Of a stretch of 5,911 nucleotides of DNA, positions 4,734-5,911 are shown in pieces. Origin of the DNA: SZAS-103 sp038323475. Its GTDB lineage: Bacteria > Pseudomonadota > Gammaproteobacteria > Xanthomonadales > Xanthomonadaceae. Made by a program: the position numbers and the translations under genes. Under the pieces are notes generated by a model. It worked only from the letters and a program-made list of their open reading frames with translations, ran no database searches and was not told the DNA's origin. The stretch is from NCBI GenBank assembly GCA_038323475.1, contig JBBQHA010000176.1, positions 1-5,911 on the forward strand, given 5' to 3'. Within the stretch, counting starts at the first letter, position 1, and each line of letters starts with the position of its first letter.

Positions 4734-5911
4734 ATGGAGCAGGCTGTGGAATCGAAGCAGGGCGATGGGATCCTGATCGGCAAGAGCATCACCACCGCGG
4801 ACAGCGGACAGGTGTTCCTGCTGCCGCGCTACGGCAACCGGCATGGCCTCGTCGCGGGCGCGACCGGCACCGGCAAGACGGTGTCGCTGCTGGTCATGGC
4901 CGAAGGATTTTCGCGACTCGGCGTGCCGGTGTTCATGGCCGACGTGAAGGGCGACGTCGCGGGCCTCGCGATGGCCGGCATCGCGAGCGACAAGCTGAAC
5001 CAGCGCATCGCCCAGGTCGGCATCCCGGACTGGCACGCGGAAGCGAGCCCGGTGGTGTTCTGGGACATCTACGGCACGTCCGGGCATCCGGTACGCACCA
5101 CCGTCAGCGAAATGGGCCCGACCCTGCTCGCGCGCATCCTCGACCTCAACGACACCCAATCCGGCGTGCTCGAGATCGTGTTCAAGTTCGCGGACGACAA
5201 CGGCCTGCTGCTGCTCGACCTCGACGACCTGCGCGCCCTGCTGAACCACTGCGCCGAGAATCGCGCGGACGTGTCCGGAAAGTACGGTCTGATCAGCACC
5301 GCGTCGGTCGGCGCGATCCAGCGCGGCCTGCTGCAGATCGAGCAGCAGGGCGGCGACAAGTTCTTCGGCGAACCGGCGCTGGACCTCGCCGACTTCATGC
5401 GCCAGGACATGTCCGGCCGCGGCATCGTCAACATCCTCGCCGCCGACAAGCTGGTGATGCAGCCGAAACTGTATTCGACCTTCCTGCTGTGGCTGCTGTC
5501 GGAACTGTTCGAGCGCCTGCCCGAAGTCGGCGACCTCGACCAGCCGAAACTCGTGTTCTTCTTCGATGAGGCGCACCTGCTGTTCGACGATGCGCCGCCT
5601 GCGTTGCAGCAGCGCGTGGAGCAGGTCGTGCGGCTGGTCCGCTCGAAGGGCGTCGGCGTGTATTTCTGTTCGCAGTTCCCGGACGACGTGCCCGACAACA
5701 TCCTTGGCCAGCTCGGCAATCGCGTGCAGCACGCATTGCGCGCGTTTACTCCGCGCGACCAGAAGGCGGTCAGGACGGCTGCGGAAACCTTCGTGCCGAA
5801 CCCGAAACTGGATGTCGCGCAGATCATCTCGCAGCTCGGCGTCGGCGAGGCGCTGGTGTCGATGCTGCAGGACAAGGGCGTGCCGATGCCGGTCGAACGC
5901 ACCTTGATCAG
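4734..5911 (+). CDS. yjgR: DUF853/YjgR family HerA-like P-loop ATPase (C-terminus cut by window edge)
   Basis: This is a cytoplasmic ATPase of the HerA/FtsK superfamily resembling E. coli YjgR; the family is often labelled helicase, but its substrate and role are not established to my knowledge. The frame is open for 392 codons from the ATG at 4734 to the window end, against about 500 residues in E. coli YjgR. Walker A GATGTGKT is at 42-49 and FMADVKGD at 67-74 follows the first strand. Walker B is LVFFFDEAHLLF at 273-284 (Asp278, Glu279). A downstream conserved block CSQFPDDVPDNILGQLGNRVQ at 312-332 carries a polar Gln314 and Arg330, plausible sensor and finger residues. The start is supported by AAGGA at 4721-4725. 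It is divergent from the mltD-like gene across 129 bp. No nurA nuclease neighbour, the usual HerA partner, is visible. Confidence 0.93.
   Translation, partial: MEQAVESKQGDGILIGKSITTADSGQVFLLPRYGNRHGLVAGATGTGKTVSLLVMAEGFSRLGVPVFMADVKGDVAGLAMAGIASDKLNQRIAQVGIPDWHAEASPVVFWDIYGTSGHPVRTTVSEMGPTLLARILDLNDTQSGVLEIVFKFADDNGLLLLDLDDLRALLNHCAENRADVSGKYGLISTASVGAIQRGLLQIEQQGGDKFFGEPALDLADFMRQDMSGRGIVNILAADKLVMQPKLYSTFLLWLLSELFERLPEVGDLDQPKLVFFFDEAHLLFDDAPPALQQRVEQVVRLVRSKGVGVYFCSQFPDDVPDNILGQLGNRVQHALRAFTPRDQKAVRTAAETFVPNPKLDVAQIISQLGVGEALVSMLQDKGVPMPVERTLI

Noticed and set aside
4605..5732. In-frame upstream extension of the lytic transglycosylase on the minus strand (about 376 extra codons)
   Set aside because: It lies antisense to the DUF853 ATPase, and the lipoprotein signal peptide at 4604 would be internal, which makes no sense for an exported protein.

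Overview
The window is GC-rich chromosomal DNA from a gammaproteobacterium, most likely of the Xanthomonadales/Lysobacterales (Xanthomonas, Lysobacter or Luteimonas type). That placement rests on recalled resemblance of the proteins, especially the phosphatidylserine decarboxylase, and on the gene order; no database search was made. Six protein genes are visible: four complete, one cut at each edge. All belong to known housekeeping or cell-envelope families.

Layout. At the left edge on the minus strand are the first 37 codons of aroC (chorismate synthase). Upstream of it in the same direction is prmB (ribosomal protein L3 glutamine methyltransferase), the same prmB-aroC order as in E. coli, but here a 92-bp imperfect palindrome sits in the spacer. 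A compact 60-bp divergent spacer separates prmB from a plus-strand pair: a Sco1/SenC copper-delivery protein, then psd (phosphatidylserine decarboxylase), whose GTG start lies 2 nt after the sco1 stop. This divergent spacer holds a consensus TATAAT box placed so that sco1 could be leaderless, and an opposing TATACT box.

psd converges on a minus-strand lipoprotein gene for an MltD-like lytic transglycosylase. The 286-bp convergent spacer contains the most unusual object here: an element of about 212 bp with 11-bp inverted ends, a 29-bp imperfect-palindrome stem, a tail of five CGGGATGAC-type units at 18/18/16/16-bp steps, and a 7-bp direct repeat (CGTCGGT) on both sides, as expected of a MITE-like insertion. 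Its arms match those of the prmB-aroC palindrome, so the two are copies of one dispersed family. Divergent from the transglycosylase and running off the right edge is a HerA-like P-loop ATPase of the DUF853/YjgR family; about the last fifth is missing.

Functionally the genes cover aromatic biosynthesis and ribosome modification (aroC, prmB), the respiratory and phospholipid membrane (sco1, psd), peptidoglycan turnover (mltD-like) and an ATPase of unknown role. I see no defence system, CRISPR array, tRNA or rRNA. The novelty is in the non-coding DNA: the palindromic element family and the tightly packed divergent promoter region.
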